Shown piece after piece: positions 13,601 through 27,806 of a stretch of DNA of 64,000 nucleotides. Numbering within the stretch: the stretch's first letter is position 1; each line of letters opens with the position of its first letter. The notes beneath the pieces were generated by a model. That model saw only the letters and a list, made by a program, of their open reading frames with translations. It searched no databases and was not told the origin of the DNA. Location of the stretch: contig JAEMBT020000008.1 of the NCBI GenBank assembly GCA_018873245.2, positions 1,656,001-1,720,000 on the forward strand, in the 5' to 3' direction. The position numbers and the translations under genes are program-made. The stretch is from Archegozetes longisetosus. Lineage: Eukaryota > Arthropoda > Arachnida > Sarcoptiformes > Trhypochthoniidae.

Positions 13601-16600
13601 TTTTGATAATTAGGAAAAATATCAAACTTTTATACATTTGAACTGAATAAGGATGATATGAATTTTAGATTAGAATAATAGATGAGTGGCAAAACTGATC
13701 AATGGTCGCATATAGTGATTGAAGCCGCATAACCAAAAAGTATAAAAGTTAAGCTAATTTTTGCAAAGCAATCAAATAATACGATGCGTTAACATAAATG
13801 CCAGAGTTTGGAAAGGCTGGACTCAAATTAATGCTCATTGTCTACGCTTTGTTGTATTGCATGTGTTCTATTCCCACGACTAATCACTTTTAGGCGCTTT
13901 AAATCACTCTCTGGTCGTTTCGTTTTGTCTTAATGGCGATGCAAATGCTCAAAAAACTTTTTTAAGTACAAAATAAAAATCACGATCTTTTGCATGCATA
14001 AAGTAAAGTTCATTAGCATTTCTTTTGCTGTATTTTTCATCTTTACAAAAAGTTTTGCTCTAAAATCATTTTACCCCCACTTATATCCACTCTCTTATTC
14101 ACACTTTTACGCATATATCATATATAATCTGGCAGATAAGTGAATTTTGACCACTTTTATAAGAATAAATACTTGAAAAACTGCTTCAGATGTGTTTTAA
14201 CCAAAGTTTATAGCGTAGTAGTACGTGATTTTTCTAACTGTAACTGTTATACAAATGCGTTCATCTCAACATCTTTTCCAAAACTTGTGAGATAAGTGAA
14301 AAAATAAGCCGAAAGCTCATGTTCAACTTCAGTAATTAGATAAGACTGTTGAGTCTTTGCTAAAATGAAGACTTGAAGCTCTGAGAAATTAATTAACGGA
14401 ATTAAGACGAAAGACAAAAAATGATATCAATATGAATTAATTGGTATTAAAAGCAAAGTGAAACTTTCTTAGTTAAGCAGAGTCTATACAGTCAACTTAT
14501 TGCTAAAGTAAGTTAATGTTCAGTCAACTCATCAAACAGAACTTTTTTCAAATAGAAACAAATGCAATCAAAAGTAATTGAGTCTTGAAATCGAGGAAAA
14601 AGATAAATAAACGTAAAACAAAAAATATATTGGCATCGAAAGTAAAAAGGTCGATATGGTAACATAAGTTAGTGTTCTCTGTACTTATAGTAACTTATTT
14701 GCTGAAAAATATTGGGGAAACAGAATCGCTCAGAACTCATAAGCCAGTATAACATAAAGTTATCGGTGCGTTTGTAGCTTTGATGAGTAACTGACGTGCT
14801 CTGCACTGACAAAGTTCAAGTCAGGATGGGATAAGTTTGCGTTCAATTTGGAATTAGCCATCAGTCGATGGGAATCGTTGCAGATTCTAAACCATTTTAC
14901 GCCCAAGACTACAATACAGTTGCAAATCACACTATTAAATGGGATACAATGAGTGCCATTAATTTAGTGGCACCGCATCGGTAATGAATGTGCGGCAAAC
15001 GCTTCGCAATTGTACTGCATATACTTCTGATGGCATATGTTACTAATTAACCTTTTGCTGGACTTATTTAACTCGAATTGAACGCTTTCGCTAAATGGGA
15101 GTCGACATCACACAAAACAACCAACAAAGCAATACTTACTATTGCCACGCAATCAAGTTATACAATAATATATTGTGACCATTAATAAAAGTGTTTTGAC
15201 TCAGTGTGTTGTTGGAGCCGCGAAAAGAGTTACAGCTCTGTCATGAATCATTAAGACTACATTATGAGAGAAGTGAATATTTGCTTCCAAATTATAGGCC
15301 ACTTGTCAAAATTGAAGTCTACCTTCTATCGCATCAGTCTGAAATATTTGTTGTACGCATAACTCATGCCTGGTTTGAGCTAGCCCTGCACCAGAGTTTC
15401 ATTTCATTTTATATTACACGTTGTTAGATCAATTTTCTATAAGTTAGAACTCTATCGCACAGTTCAATTCAATCAAAAATTTCTTTTGAGAGACAGAGAG
15501 GTAAAAAGTAAGAGATCATTCAAGTATCGTGAAAACCTAACACTAAAATTTCATAATGCAAAAAATTAAAAGCTTTGCGAATATTAAATCGATGAGTCAA
15601 TTTATGATTTCTACTCTAGATCTCTAACTTTTGACGAGTGCTCTTTTAACAATAATGTTGGCTTATTTGAAAAAAGTGATGAGCCTGTAAAAATTTGATA
15701 TTTTAAAATGAATTTAGGGTTTAATAAAAGTTTTTATTCAAATGGCACGTGTCGGACATCGACTATTTAAACAACTGAGTGGCACGTTTTGCACTTCAGA
15801 TCCCTATCCCATAATTTCAAAATTATTGACAAAAGACAGATTGTTCGTGATTTGTCAGCTTTTACTCGAGCGCTTTAAAATTTGAACAATCAACTTTGAA
15901 CTGATCACATGCACTCATCAATGCTTGAGCGACTGCACGCGCTTCTCTATTGCTTAGTAGTTTTGATTTTATTAAAAATTGATACCATTTTAAGTAAAAA
16001 CTGCTTTGATAGGTTCCTTACTTACTCATTAGATAGGTTTTAAAATCAAATTCTCGTTTGTCGCGCTAAATGTTCAATCTAATTATTTAAACTAAACCTA
16101 TAGGACTGAAACAGAGTTCTTTCAAAATACATATAAGAGAAGTAAGTCAAACAAATTTTTTCAAAACTAAATAGACCGGCATTGAAGTGGAGTGATGTTT
16201 GATTTAAATATATTTTCAAATTGAGTACTAGTCCTGAAATATAGAGCTAAGAATGGAAAGAGCGTGCAATTGCATAACTGAAGTAAAACGAATTACTAAA
16301 ATAAAATTACAAGTAATGCAACACAAAAAACTGAATATATGCTAATTTATTCTGAAACAAATTCAAAAAGTGTATTTTCACATTTTCAGCTTATAATTGG
16401 TTAGCACGAAGTTGAAGACGATTATTCAGACCTTAAGTAGCACTCTTTGTTGAAAATCACATTTTTGTTCAACTTTATTCTGTGTTATTTTTTTGTTAAT
16501 ATTATAGCGAACATCGAATAAGATACACATTTTAGCGTTACAGTTGCCATGAGAAAGGCAGCAGTTGACGCTTTTTTGCATATAGGCATTGAGGGGAATG

Positions 16601-19600
16601 CCATATAAACTGGGGTTAATTACACACCTTCAGCAATAAACTGCATAACTCTAGCGTATGAGGAGATAGTGAGAGGCTTGGAGAGGGGAAACCGAGTGTT
16701 CATAGTGTTCATCATTCATTATTGTGGCTCTGCCAGCATTGCAACTGAGAGAGAGATGCATTATTTGCCAACAATATATGATACAATATGTATGATTTTA
16801 ATGGATGCTTTTGGGATGCAGTCGAAATAGCATTATATGCCATGACTAGCATAGCATGCTTTCACATCACTAATCCATTGCAAATGGTTTTCTGGTTAGG
16901 TAAGGTTGAGGTAAAGAAGCGCTTTATTTATGATCATTGACAATTGCGCTTTCACTTTGTAAAGACGTAAAGCCTTCCATTCGTCTTATACTGAAGGTTA
17001 AATGATCAAAATGAAACTACTTTCTCTTAAAACATTAAAGATTATGGTTTGATGTGCGCTAATACTTGTTAAAGCCCAATGATATACTGTTTTGCGAGAC
17101 TATACTAAATGCACGTTTTGGCACTCTCTCTATTATTAAACAAATGGCATCTTTTTCTTCAATTATAATCAAAACACATACTTCATTCTGTCATTAGTAA
17201 TGACGAATTTCATGCTATACTCTCTCTTCGAAACAAATGACATCATAATAATCATAAATTTGCTCATTCAAACTTGTTCCACCAATTTTCAAAAGACAAT
17301 CACTTTTATTATCTTAAAAGCTTACAGTTATTTATTCGCAAATGACTGGGTCAGAGCCAACCATCATTCAGCAAATGTGGTGAAGCACAGACTAACTGAA
17401 ACAAGTTGAAAATCAATTCAAACACTATGTCTATAAAGATAAAATCATAATTTCCAAATTGATCATTCCTTAAGTCATGATTCCTGAGACCGAACTTGTA
17501 AATTATTGAGTCACGTCTAATTTACACTTCTAATATTCAATATTTCTAACAAACTGATCAAATATTCAGATTGATTTGATGCTCTACTAGTAATTTGACA
17601 TCAATCAACAATTTCATCTGCCCTCTTCTGCGCCACAATAATTAATGACCTAAAGAAGTTTCCTTTTAAGTTGGGTTAAAAATATAAGATAAAATTATAG
17701 AATAGTTGTTCAATTATATTACTAATTGACTACTAAGTCCGAAAGACAATGATTAACTTAAGAAATTATGTTTCAAAGAAAAAATTCCATAAAAACAAAT
17801 TATCGCATATCTAATACACGTAAATTCTGCAGGAGTGCATAAGTGATGGTCAGTTGAGTACAGTTGAAGAAAAGCAAATCAAATGTAATATTTTGACGTT
17901 TTCGTGTGCAATGGCTTTATTTTTGAAAACATGCAAAAGTTTGTGAAAATAGTATTGAAAATACTTTGTTCAAACATATGGCAGGATAACTAGAATATTC
18001 TTGTAGGAAAGCTGTTGAAATTCATCGAAAAAACTATAAAACTAAGGAAAAGGCGCGAGGGTTTAGAGGATAAAAGTGTTATTCATCATATTCATGCAAA
18101 TGCCAAACTAACATCTTTAACACCACTCATCCAATAGAGTGTGAAATAGCGATAAATAAAGCTGTTCTCTCGAAAAGTTTTTGAAGTTTTGACACAAACT
18201 TAAGCATCAAATTTAGACAACTTAGTTATGATGAGAGGTCTAACTTAATTACAACTCAAAGTAAAGGTGTTAACTCTTATATAAAAGGTATTCTTTTACT
18301 CACTCTCGTCTTTATCTTGAGTCTAATGTGATACTAATAACTAATGATCAACATCATCTCGACTCGAGCTCAGCTCATACTATATCCTTAGGAATAAGCA
18401 AATATTGGAATTCTTTACTTGTTAGCTTTAGTAGATTCTTAGTTTATTTCATTCTTCAAGGCTTGGTTAAATAAATTCCAAAGATTAAAACATGAAATAT
18501 TTCTTAAATTACTTATTTTATGCACAAAATTTAGCTCGTCTATGAGCTTAGCGGAAGCGCGAGACTAAGGATAATATTCCTACTACAGTATATTTGATTC
18601 TGAAAAATGACTTATCACACTTTTTTGCAAATCACTTCACCAATCAAATTTTATAAATTGAGGTTAGGCGCGAGGTACTACAGTTGGTTAATATTCTCCA
18701 GTTATGAAATAATGGTTTAAATAATTATAGCTTAATCATTATTTAACTTTAGTGAATATCGATGAGTGATAAAACCTATTTATGATACCTCTATTCTAAA
18801 ACGTGTTTTTTCGAACTATCAAAAAGTATTTTTAAGTCATACTTCTTCTCTAAACTTAATCAGATTCTCAATGAGTCCCAGCCCTTAAGCTTATTAAATG
18901 AAATACATTTTTTAGATTGATTAATGCGAGCTTTGACTAACTATATTGAGTGAATTACTTAACCTAAGTCATTTGGAACAGTGTGTCCTTTGAATTCAGG
19001 AATGAAACCTAGGAAAACGTTATTAACCTTAAATATGGTTTTCAAGTCAAATGAAACCAAATTCAATGAGAGTGATATATTTTGTGATTTTCTAAAATTA
19101 AATGACTATGTAAAAGTTTTCATATTACATAAACAAAATAACATTAATAGTTAAAAAGCTTGAATACAAAAATTGATAGAAAGTCATCAATTGATAGAAA
19201 ATTGATACAAAGATAGATATTGATATGTATACAATAGTAACAATATATGCTTTGAAAAGTTAATTTTGACTAAAATACAAAAAATCAATTGTTTTTGATT
19301 GAAAATGATCGAAAATAAAATGAGTCAAATAGTCTCGTGATGAACGGCAGATGAATGTTGCGAATAAGTTGAAGAGTAGAGTTAGTCGAAAGCTCGAGTA
19401 AAGAAAGCTCAGGCTCACCATTACTAAGAACGTCAAGTAAAAGATGTGAGACATATGGCTCTCAATTTCTGAATAGGCGTGTCATGAAATGTTACAATAC
19501 TTTTTGTAAGGATCAAATGGTTATAATACTCGAGCAAAACTTGTGTAACTGTTACTTTAGCTGATAGTATGTTTACAGTAGTGCACAATCACCAGTAATT

Positions 19601-20387
19601 CGCTTTACGCTCTACTTGTATTTACAGTTAGGTCAATACTATCATTGGATTAGCTGAACGCTAACGTTATGTTTAATCAAGTTGTGTACGGTTGTACTGC
19701 CCATTTCAGGATCTAATAACGCTTCTATCTTTTCCTCTTTTCCCCAAATAAAACATTAATCTCTTTAACTTTGCCGATCTTTGATTTATATTTAACTTTC
19801 ACTTCTCAATAATTGCACACTTATTGGTATTATATAAATCACGATCATTTTTTGAACGTCAAGCCGTTAAAATACTAATTGTACAGAATATTGATTGAAT
19901 CAATGTTTTCTTATTTTGAACAAAATTTCATCATCGGTTCAAACAAAAAGATTCATAAGATATTGAGATATCAAAGATAAGTAGATTTTTCAAAACGAAT
20001 TTGTTTCGAAATTGAAAAAAGTTTTCAAGAGATGTAAACTTCAAGTTTTCGTTTTCAATGTGAAAACATGAAAAATATTCAAATATATTCTTACTTTGGT
20101 TCAACTCAATTCTGGGAGAATAATGCAAAACGTAGAAAATAATATATAACATGCAGAACATGTTGTATGCATTATTGGCTTATCACTCAACTAATATAAG
20201 ATTCGATGGCTTTTACGCGTGATCTGCAAAAATTGAAGTTATATCTCACTTAACCCTAGTCTGCATACAAACGTGAATGAAGAAAAATTGAATAGAACTT
20301 ACGAAACAGAGCGTAAGGTATAAAATGGTATAAACTCGGTATTTGCATCAATAATTCAGAAAAATTTTAAAGTTGAAGCATTCTATT

Positions 20388-20391
<4 letters not shown>

Positions 20392-20437
<46 letters not shown>
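20392..20437. repeat. (CT)n microsatellite
   Basis: Perfect CT tract of about 46 bases, roughly 650 bases upstream of the predicted dsf start and just beyond the 3' end of the small minus-strand ORF. Confidence 0.95.
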
Positions 20438-20441
<4 letters not shown>

Positions 20442-20634
20442 CCTCTCACACTAATAAATTGTTTTTTCGAAAATCAAATTACAAGTTCTAGAGAGATATA
20501 TACAGCGATGCAATGAATAATACAAAGTAAGGTATGTTTATATGACAAATAAAAGTAGAGTAAAACTTGTATAACAACTACAACATAGAAGTTATATAGT
20601 GTCTACTAGTGTGTAAGCTATGCCATGGAAAACA

Positions 20635-20910
20635 TTATTTCAAGCTAACAATCCGGCTGATCATGTCTGAAAAGCGGTTGATCCCGAGCGCATCTTTCGG
20701 CAGCAAAGCTATCTCATGCATCAGAGTTAGTATAACACCTGCCATGATTCCCAAAGTATTTAGTTTGGTATATGTATTCGTGACATAGTGGCGCACCAAA
20801 TGAAAGGCCGTTCTATCGAAGTAGAGGCTCATGCGTGCATCTATCATCTCATTGAGCACCGATGCATCTCTAACTAACAATTGGTTTTGATGCCGATCAT
20901 CACTAAACAT
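20635..20910 (-). CDS. Small hypothetical protein, 91 aa, possible membrane protein
   Basis: A single uninterrupted frame runs from ATG (20910) to a stop at 20635. It looks more protein-like than surrounding frames: balanced composition and a hydrophobic stretch around residues 52-68 (LNTLGIMAGVILTLMHE) that could be one membrane segment. The N-terminal half is polar and charged. I do not recognise a family. It lies head to head with dsf, about 190 bases from that gene's predicted start, so the two could share a promoter region. It could also be the last exon of a larger gene, or chance. Confidence 0.45.
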   Translation of the reverse strand: MFSDDRHQNQLLVRDASVLNEMIDARMSLYFDRTAFHLVRHYVTNTYTKLNTLGIMAGVILTLMHEIALLPKDALGINRFSDMISRIVSLK

Positions 20911-21095
20911 TCAATATAATACTAGAAAACTTCTAACTGTATTTCACTTGCTTTTGACTCTCTATGATTGCCATCGAATGACTACTGACACAAATATCAC
21001 AACCAAGTCATCAGATAGTCACTGACTGGTGTGGAAGAAGAAGGAACTGGTCATAAACCAGTTTCTGACTGCAATCATAGAAAGTTTTCTTATAC

Positions 21096-23009
21096 ATGGA
21101 AAAACGTGAGTCAAACTCAACTACTTATCGATATAGAAAATACTTTTAAACTTTTCATATACATCTTATTTGACATTATAGGTGATCGCCTATTGGATAT
21201 ACCGTGCCGTGTCTGCGGGGATCGCAGTTCTGGCAAACATTACGGAATTTATAGCTGTGACGGTAGGCCTTAACTTATTTGTTCCGGTACTCATTCTTCT
21301 CTATCCCTTAATAGTAATTAATCACTTTTATAGTTTCAAACAAAAAATCAAATCAAATAACTTGAGTCTAATTGCAATTTATTCGAAATTTTCTTTACTG
21401 AACTTTTTATGATTGCAATAAGTTTATTGATTGTAAGTTTCTTTAATTGCAAGATTTCTAAGTTTCAAAATATTCAACAACTAAAGTATATAATTATGTA
21501 TAATCTGAATGATTCGCATATAAACATATGTGAATAGCAATCGAAGTAGATATCTATGAATTTTGGAAGCAGAAAAAATATATCTGCTGATGTGTTAAAG
21601 ATTTAACAACTTTTGTCTTAATTATAGGCTGTTCAGGATTTTTCAAGAGAAGTATTCATCGCAATCGCGTATACACTTGTAAAGCACAAGCAGATCTGCA
21701 CGGAAAGTGTCCCGTGGATAAGACACACAGAAATCAATGCAGAGCCTGTAGGCTCAAGAAATGTTTTGAAGCCTGCATGAACAAAGACGGTAAGCAAATT
21801 CAGAGCTTTCTTCACTTGAGCCTCTAAGTTATGAGTAGCTATAAAACGAAATTATATACAAAAGAAGAGAAAAATATATTTATCGCAATCGAAACATTTT
21901 CGATGCACTTTCGATAATGCATATTGTAGTCGATGTGAAAATTGAAAGCTGCGATAAGTCTTTAAGCCGCCAATAATAGTGAGGTTTGGCAGCAAAAAGG
22001 TTTTTTGAAAGTGAATAATGCAATGTTATTTTAAAGCCTGCGGTGATGTAACATTCTAACAGTACAGCTAAATTAAATTTCACTTCACTGAGCTTTCCAA
22101 TGCTTTTCACTGCAAGACTAAACTTCAAAACGCTTAATATTCTTTTAGTAAAAAAAGTTGTACAAATAAAATGTTCACTAAGAAAAAACAGATCTATTAT
22201 TAGCGGAATCGTAATTTGCATGAAAAAACTTAAAGCTAAGAGTTATAGTAAACTGAATATCGAACCAATCAAACACTGAAGGAAGAGAGAGATTTTGTAA
22301 ATTTATTCCTTATCTGGCTCTTGAAAAGCTATTGGCTAGATATGAGTCAGAATTGAAATCTATAGAGTTGTTTATTTGGTCAGTTCATATGAACTGAAGC
22401 TTAACGAAAATAAACAAATTTAGACTACTTTTGAAGCAGTATTCGGTAATAAACATAATTTATTACTAACTTATTGAAGTAGTTGCTGACAAGATGCTTG
22501 AAAAAGCATTTGATAAGTTAGATAACCTTTTTTCAAGAACAAAGTCTAGTGCAGAATTGATGTTGAACTACGAAAACTCTAACTTTATCCGTAAAAAATT
22601 GTTTATTCCACTAAATAATGATCTAATGACAAGTTGTCTTCTGTTATCGCATTACTCAACTTGTACTATGAAGTAATACAGATTGTATTCTCTAGTAATA
22701 CAATGCTAGAACAATTGACTAACCCCTCATATAATGACAAACTGAAGAGTTTCATCACAAAAACTCTATATGATTGCAGTACTAACGCTATGGGAAATCC
22801 AACATAAGTTGCAACAGTGCTCTCTATTTTTATATGCAGTTTTGTGCAGTGTTTGCTTCTGTTTCCTCCGCCGTTAAGCCATATAGTTAGGTGCTTTATA
22901 GAAGATTCATCCTTTTCGTCATTTCGCAAATAGAAAGATGAGAACATGAGTTAGGCTCAACAATTTTGTCATGTATGACGATATGGGGCTCTCTTTTTGT
23001 GTTTGATTG

Positions 23010-23082
<73 letters not shown>

Positions 23083-26000
23083 AAAGATTGCATTTATGCT
23101 GATTGCATTTATGCTGTGGGTTGGAGTATATACTAAATAAATGTGAGTTGCAGTGCAAGTGAGCTTCTGGTTAAGTAGCACTTGGCATTACAACACACAT
23201 TTATTTACACTAATAAAAGGTTGAGTTGAGTAACAGTTACAGCAACAGCAAATACTGAAATCCTTAAGCTCTTAGTTTTGTATAATAATGGTAGTTCGCT
23301 AATTTTTACATCAACCAGCAAACTATTGCCTCTCTTGCACTCAAATATCCCTTTATTTTCTATATGCTTTTTGATAAGAGATAATAGGCGACTTTTTTCA
23401 GCCAAATCAAAACACTTATCCTAAACGTGTTGCTTAGAAACAACGCGATTCTTACGATTAGCATCATTAGATCATAGTTATTAATGTTTTAGATTAGCAT
23501 TTAATTCATTTGAAGAGATAATGAGCTCTAATGTATTACCCAGAATGGTTTGAATTCTAGATGTCTTTTGGATGACGGCTCGTAAGCCAATCGATTTTTT
23601 TCTAACGCAGTAACAAAAGCCAATGAGAAGTGCGCCCTAAATACCACTCAATAGCAATGCACGCATAAGTGTCTGAGGCGCGGCATTGCTTTTCATATTA
23701 TTGAAAGCCATGGACTTTGACAGCAGAATATAGAATAACTTTCGCTTTCACCCATTATTCCTGATCTTGTTTGAAACAAAATTATTTTCAAGTTTGACTT
23801 ATATAATCAAATGAACTGACATTTATTCTATTTCGTGAATTGAATAAAACTTATTCTCAAATAATAAGTAAAACAAAGTTAGTTTTGGTGGTTATATGCA
23901 AAAGCTCTATTTGATTAGTTCGCTATCTCTATAACTTTAACCGCCATGGCATACGAGCGCAGATATGAAGTGAAACTTTGTGATAAAACATAAATAAGCG
24001 CTTTCATTATCTAAAATGTTAACCTTTTGAATTTCATGAAAATTTCATGAAAGTAAATCTGTTAAGGTTCTCATTTAGAGCGTTTAGAATCCGGTAAAAA
24101 CTATTTCTTTTTAATGAATAAAAGATGAGCACATTTAGATATAAATTTTGAAAATTATTCAGTATTTCGAAAAACAATGATTTATGCTTTAGATTTAAGC
24201 AAATATATGCTAATGAAAATCTAAATTTATAACAAATGAGTAGCTGTTCAACACGAAAGAGGTCCGCGAAAACCTAAATATCGAGATCAGAACGACCTAA
24301 AAGTTTTACATAATCCGATAGCACTGACGGCTTCGCCCTTTAGTAAGGCGATCAGTGCATTGGAGCGTCATCATCAGCACAATCCACATCATCAACACAA
24401 TCATCACCACAACCATCACCACAACATAATGAGTAAGATACCACCACTTATTTCCACTGCAAACAATTCAGATCGAAGTGAAACGTTGTCTGGACTTTTT
24501 GCTAATAAATCGGACAATTGTCAATTGGGATCAATGGCTAATAGCACAATGGGTGGCACTGGTTCCACATTCTTTGACAATCCAGCCTCAGCGCCGCCCG
24601 GATTATTACAAATGCTTCTAAATGCTGAAAAATCACAAGAACTCATCTGGAATAGTATAAGAAGTGGTGCAGTCATGGGACATCTGCAAACTTCAAATAT
24701 ACCATTTGTCGCAACTGGTGGAATGTCACGAATGTTCGATGAGGTCACACCACATGCTAACTCTTTATTATTTCCTCCATTCATACAATCAAACACGAGT
24801 CCATGCAATTTATTCTCAGCCCCTCCGCCCCCACCTCCGCAGTCAACCACCCCATCTTCGAGCACAGCATCTAATGAGTCGCATACTCCAGACGGAGAAC
24901 AGAAAACTATCTCAAGAAATAATTTCAATAGTCTGTCATTTCCAAAACCTTTACAACAGATTTCATCTTCAGCTCAATGGGATTCTGTACATGAAGTGAC
25001 TGCAAGACTACTATTCATGGTCATTCGTTGGGTTAAATGTTTGCCAACTTACAGAACTTTATCAAAGAATGATCAGGTATTCATGTTGTTCATTGATTTT
25101 TCATTCAGACTATTTTAAGCTTGTTAAATATGCAGAAATAAGAAACTATTCAAATTCACGCAAAGGTTTGATGTTTAAGAGAGTAAAGAGTGAAAATTAT
25201 CAGTAAAGTCCTAACTTTTTCGTTCAAGTTTAATCGACTTACAGCTCAACTATACACCAGTTACAGTCTACCCAAGCCTAACGTGTTACGCGTGCCATCC
25301 CGACTTACCTATCCTAACCCACCAAACTGAATCATTGTTATGGTAGTATATTAAGTTCAGTAAGTTAGGGTAAGATGAATAGCGCGCCTAGCCCGATGGG
25401 TTGAGAAGACTATAAAATTTTGACCTAGCTTGATTGTTCTACATACGCTCTATACCGCTCAATATCATTCTATAGCTGAGAAACTTTTAAATATGGATAC
25501 TAGCTTTTAATTTGATTTATCAACTATAGATCACTCTATTGGAGGATTCGTGGAAGGATTTGTTCTTATTAAATATGGCCCAGTGGTCAGTCACATTGGA
25601 TTTAGTGTCGCCACTTCCTGGAGCGCCCGCATATCTGAGTCGTGCCATCACTAACTATAAAGCAAATGATAGCCCAAGTATGGCTGCAGATGTTCAATAC
25701 ATTCAAGAAATCATGAGAAGATTCAGACAATTATCTCCTGATGGAACCGAATGTAGTTGTTTGAAGGCAATAGTTCTCTTCAAACCAGGTATTGTTGATT
25801 TATTATTAAGTAAAAGCTTTATAATCATGTGAGATCGGCTTTAGTCGTGTTCCTCAGCAAGTTTGTTGTAGAATAAGCTCATCGATAATGCTATACAGTA
25901 TTACTAAAAGAAATGGCTCATAGAAAATACAATCAGAATTCTGAAACGGAACTGAATTAGTAATAAAAATTAAGTTGCATTTACTCTGATTTTCATTTGT

Positions 26001-27806
26001 TTGAATGAAAGTGTGGTAGCGTTTTGACCAAGATTATTTAATTCTTTGAGAATAAAAAATATTAGTTTTTGAACTAAATATTGCACTTAATAGTGCAGAT
26101 GTCAGTTTTTTAATTAGTTTCATAATCATTTTCCTATATAAAAGTCTTGATGCACTTTTAATTGGATGGAAAGAACCAACGAATGAGCTTTATAAGCCAA
26201 GTATAAGAAGTGTATGAACGGTTATTTTTGAGCATTATTTTATCAGTCGAGTCTGGGCACCTGTTATAGTATTTAGGTATTCATCTGAGATTAAATTTAA
26301 GATAAAAAATTTAATTCATTTTCTCGAATAATAAGATTTTAGATAGCTTTTTAAAATGAATTTGCATTTGCATTAATGGAAAGCTGTTATAAATGTGTAA
26401 ATTGATCAAAAATGATAGCTTTTTATGAAAATACAATTTTTGAGTCAATATACAGTTATGAATATGAAATTTTGATCATTTCATTAAAACATAAGAACTC
26501 AATAGTTGTGAATAATTACTATAATACTGAAAAAGAATACTCCATATCATTAGTTTCAAACGAAGCAAGACCATATAGATTGATCTCATTGAGAATTTCT
26601 ATTGGTCAGTCAGAAGTTCTCGGCCTAACACCTTTCCTGATATTTTTGGATGCTAATTTTAATAGTGATAATAGAACCATATCTCATAAGATCTCATGCT
26701 AAAAATTAATTGATTTCTCACAGTAGTAATAAAATTACGAACTGTTAAAGAAGACGTATCAACACATAGGCCCAATAGAAAATAGAGAAAGAAAAATTTC
26801 TAAGAATTTTTAAGTGATCTTTGACACGAAAAAGTTGTCTAGATATTTTATCTTTCGGCGAAATCAGTTAATTTTGGCATTTAATCTTTTGAAGCATACC
26901 ACTATTATTGGTATAAAAATCAGCATTCAAATCTATCCAGGAAAGGTGTTAGGCCGAGAACTTATTGACTGGCCTGATAGCACTTCTTAATTAAAAGTCA
27001 TGAATCGGATCCCGAAAATCAAAGTTCGATTTGCCGGTAATATAAACCAGTAATAACATACTTTCTAAGTGACGTCCGATGCTTAAAAATAGTAAAGCTT
27101 AACACTATTTAAAACTAGCCAAAAGAATCTAATTATAAGATCGATCTACAAGATTCTTAGGGTGAACAAGACTAAAGCCAAAATGTTTAGTTTGCTTTCC
27201 TTAAGTATTGTTGCGAATCACGTTCACACTTGGATTAAGTTAAAGCTGAACTAATTGAGGCAAACAGTCTTTGCTACTAAGCTAGAGATCATTCAATAAG
27301 AAATAAATGTTAAATTATCTCAAGCGCGCTTCAATTAAATGAATGACTATCAAAACGAAGCCTTTCATTCTGGCTCAGCAATCAAACGGACAATCCGTTA
27401 CTCACGTAAAAGCCTTATCAGACTATAATTTAAGCTTATAAGTTATTATAAGTAAGCGTGATCTGCAGTAAATAAAAGGAAACCAAAAAACATCTAACTA
27501 TAATTACCAAGTCCAACTTATTATTAGTGATTGTATTGCATTTTACGGATTGTAGAGACCTTTGGTTTGTGTGATGTCCACCCTGTTGAGATGCTTCAGG
27601 ACCAGGCACAATGCATTCTTGGAGATTATGTCAGGCATAAGTACCCGCGACAACCGACTAGATTCGGTCGACTGCTACTGCTTATGCCATGTCTTCGAGC
27701 AATTTCGTCGACAAATGTCGAAAAATTGTTCTTTAAAGAGACAATCGGAGAAATACCTGTTGAGAAGTTATTGGGAGACATGTATCACATGGAAAAGTTT
27801 GAATAG
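21096..27806 (+). CDS. dsf: Nuclear receptor NR2E, dissatisfaction (dsf) orthologue
   Basis: Orphan nuclear receptor of the tailless/dissatisfaction group; in Drosophila dsf acts in sexual behaviour and neuromuscular development. Exons, GT-AG bounded: 21096-21105, 21182-21262, 21628-21789, 24244-25076, 25530-25788, 27556-27806. They sum to 1596 bases, a 531-aa frame with no stop. The DNA-binding domain (about residues 10-80) has all zinc cysteines and the P-box [11 protein letters not shown]. The GDRLLDIPC-like start, RVYTC, a nine-residue D-box loop (tailless has seven) and [12 protein letters not shown] favour dsf over tailless. A His-rich hinge follows, as in dsf. The ligand-binding domain has [57 protein letters not shown] and the terminal [19 protein letters not shown]. 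The ten-base first coding exon (MEK plus one base) is inferred because it joins in frame. AATAAA lies at 27989. Confidence 0.9.
23012..23079. repeat. (GA)n microsatellite in dsf intron 3
   Basis: Perfect GA tract of about 68 bases inside the 2.45-kb intron between the DNA-binding-domain exon and the hinge exon of dsf. It is the longest GA tract in the window. Confidence 0.95.
26602..26977. mobile_element. Small inverted-repeat element (MITE) in dsf intron 5
   Basis: About 376 bp with imperfect terminal inverted repeats of roughly 70 bases. The left end shows GGTCAGTCAGAAGTTCTCGG and the reverse complement of the right end GGCCAGTCAATAAGTTCTCG; both continue with GGCCTAACACCTTTCCT. TA dinucleotides flank both ends (26600-26601 and 26978-26979), as expected for the Tc1/mariner superfamily. 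It contains no transposase. Confidence 0.75.

Larger units (their letters stand above)
121..20634. other. Gene-poor interval of about 20 kb
   Basis: I see no recognisable coding exon, RNA gene or complete transposon here. Open frames are short, AT-rich and without family signatures; several are only translations of GA/CT repeats. The interval carries microsatellites (listed separately) and long stretches of unique AT-rich sequence. It may contain regulatory DNA, introns or untranslated exons of the flanking genes (the protein at the left edge, dsf at the right). Confidence 0.5.

Noticed and set aside
242-20161. Scattered 60-110-aa ORFs in the first 20 kb
   Set aside because: AT-biased composition, no domains, no splice context and no family resemblance; expected by chance.
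24521-24928. 135-aa minus-strand ORF over dsf exon 4
   Set aside because: Shadow of the real coding exon on the opposite strand.
26412-26702. 96-aa ORF in dsf intron 5
   Set aside because: It overlaps the MITE and has no protein signature; chance frame.
21182-27806. Calling the nuclear receptor tailless (tll/TLX)
   Set aside because: The nine-residue D-box loop, GDRLLDIPC-like start, RKPK after the T/A box and the His-rich hinge fit dissatisfaction better than tailless.
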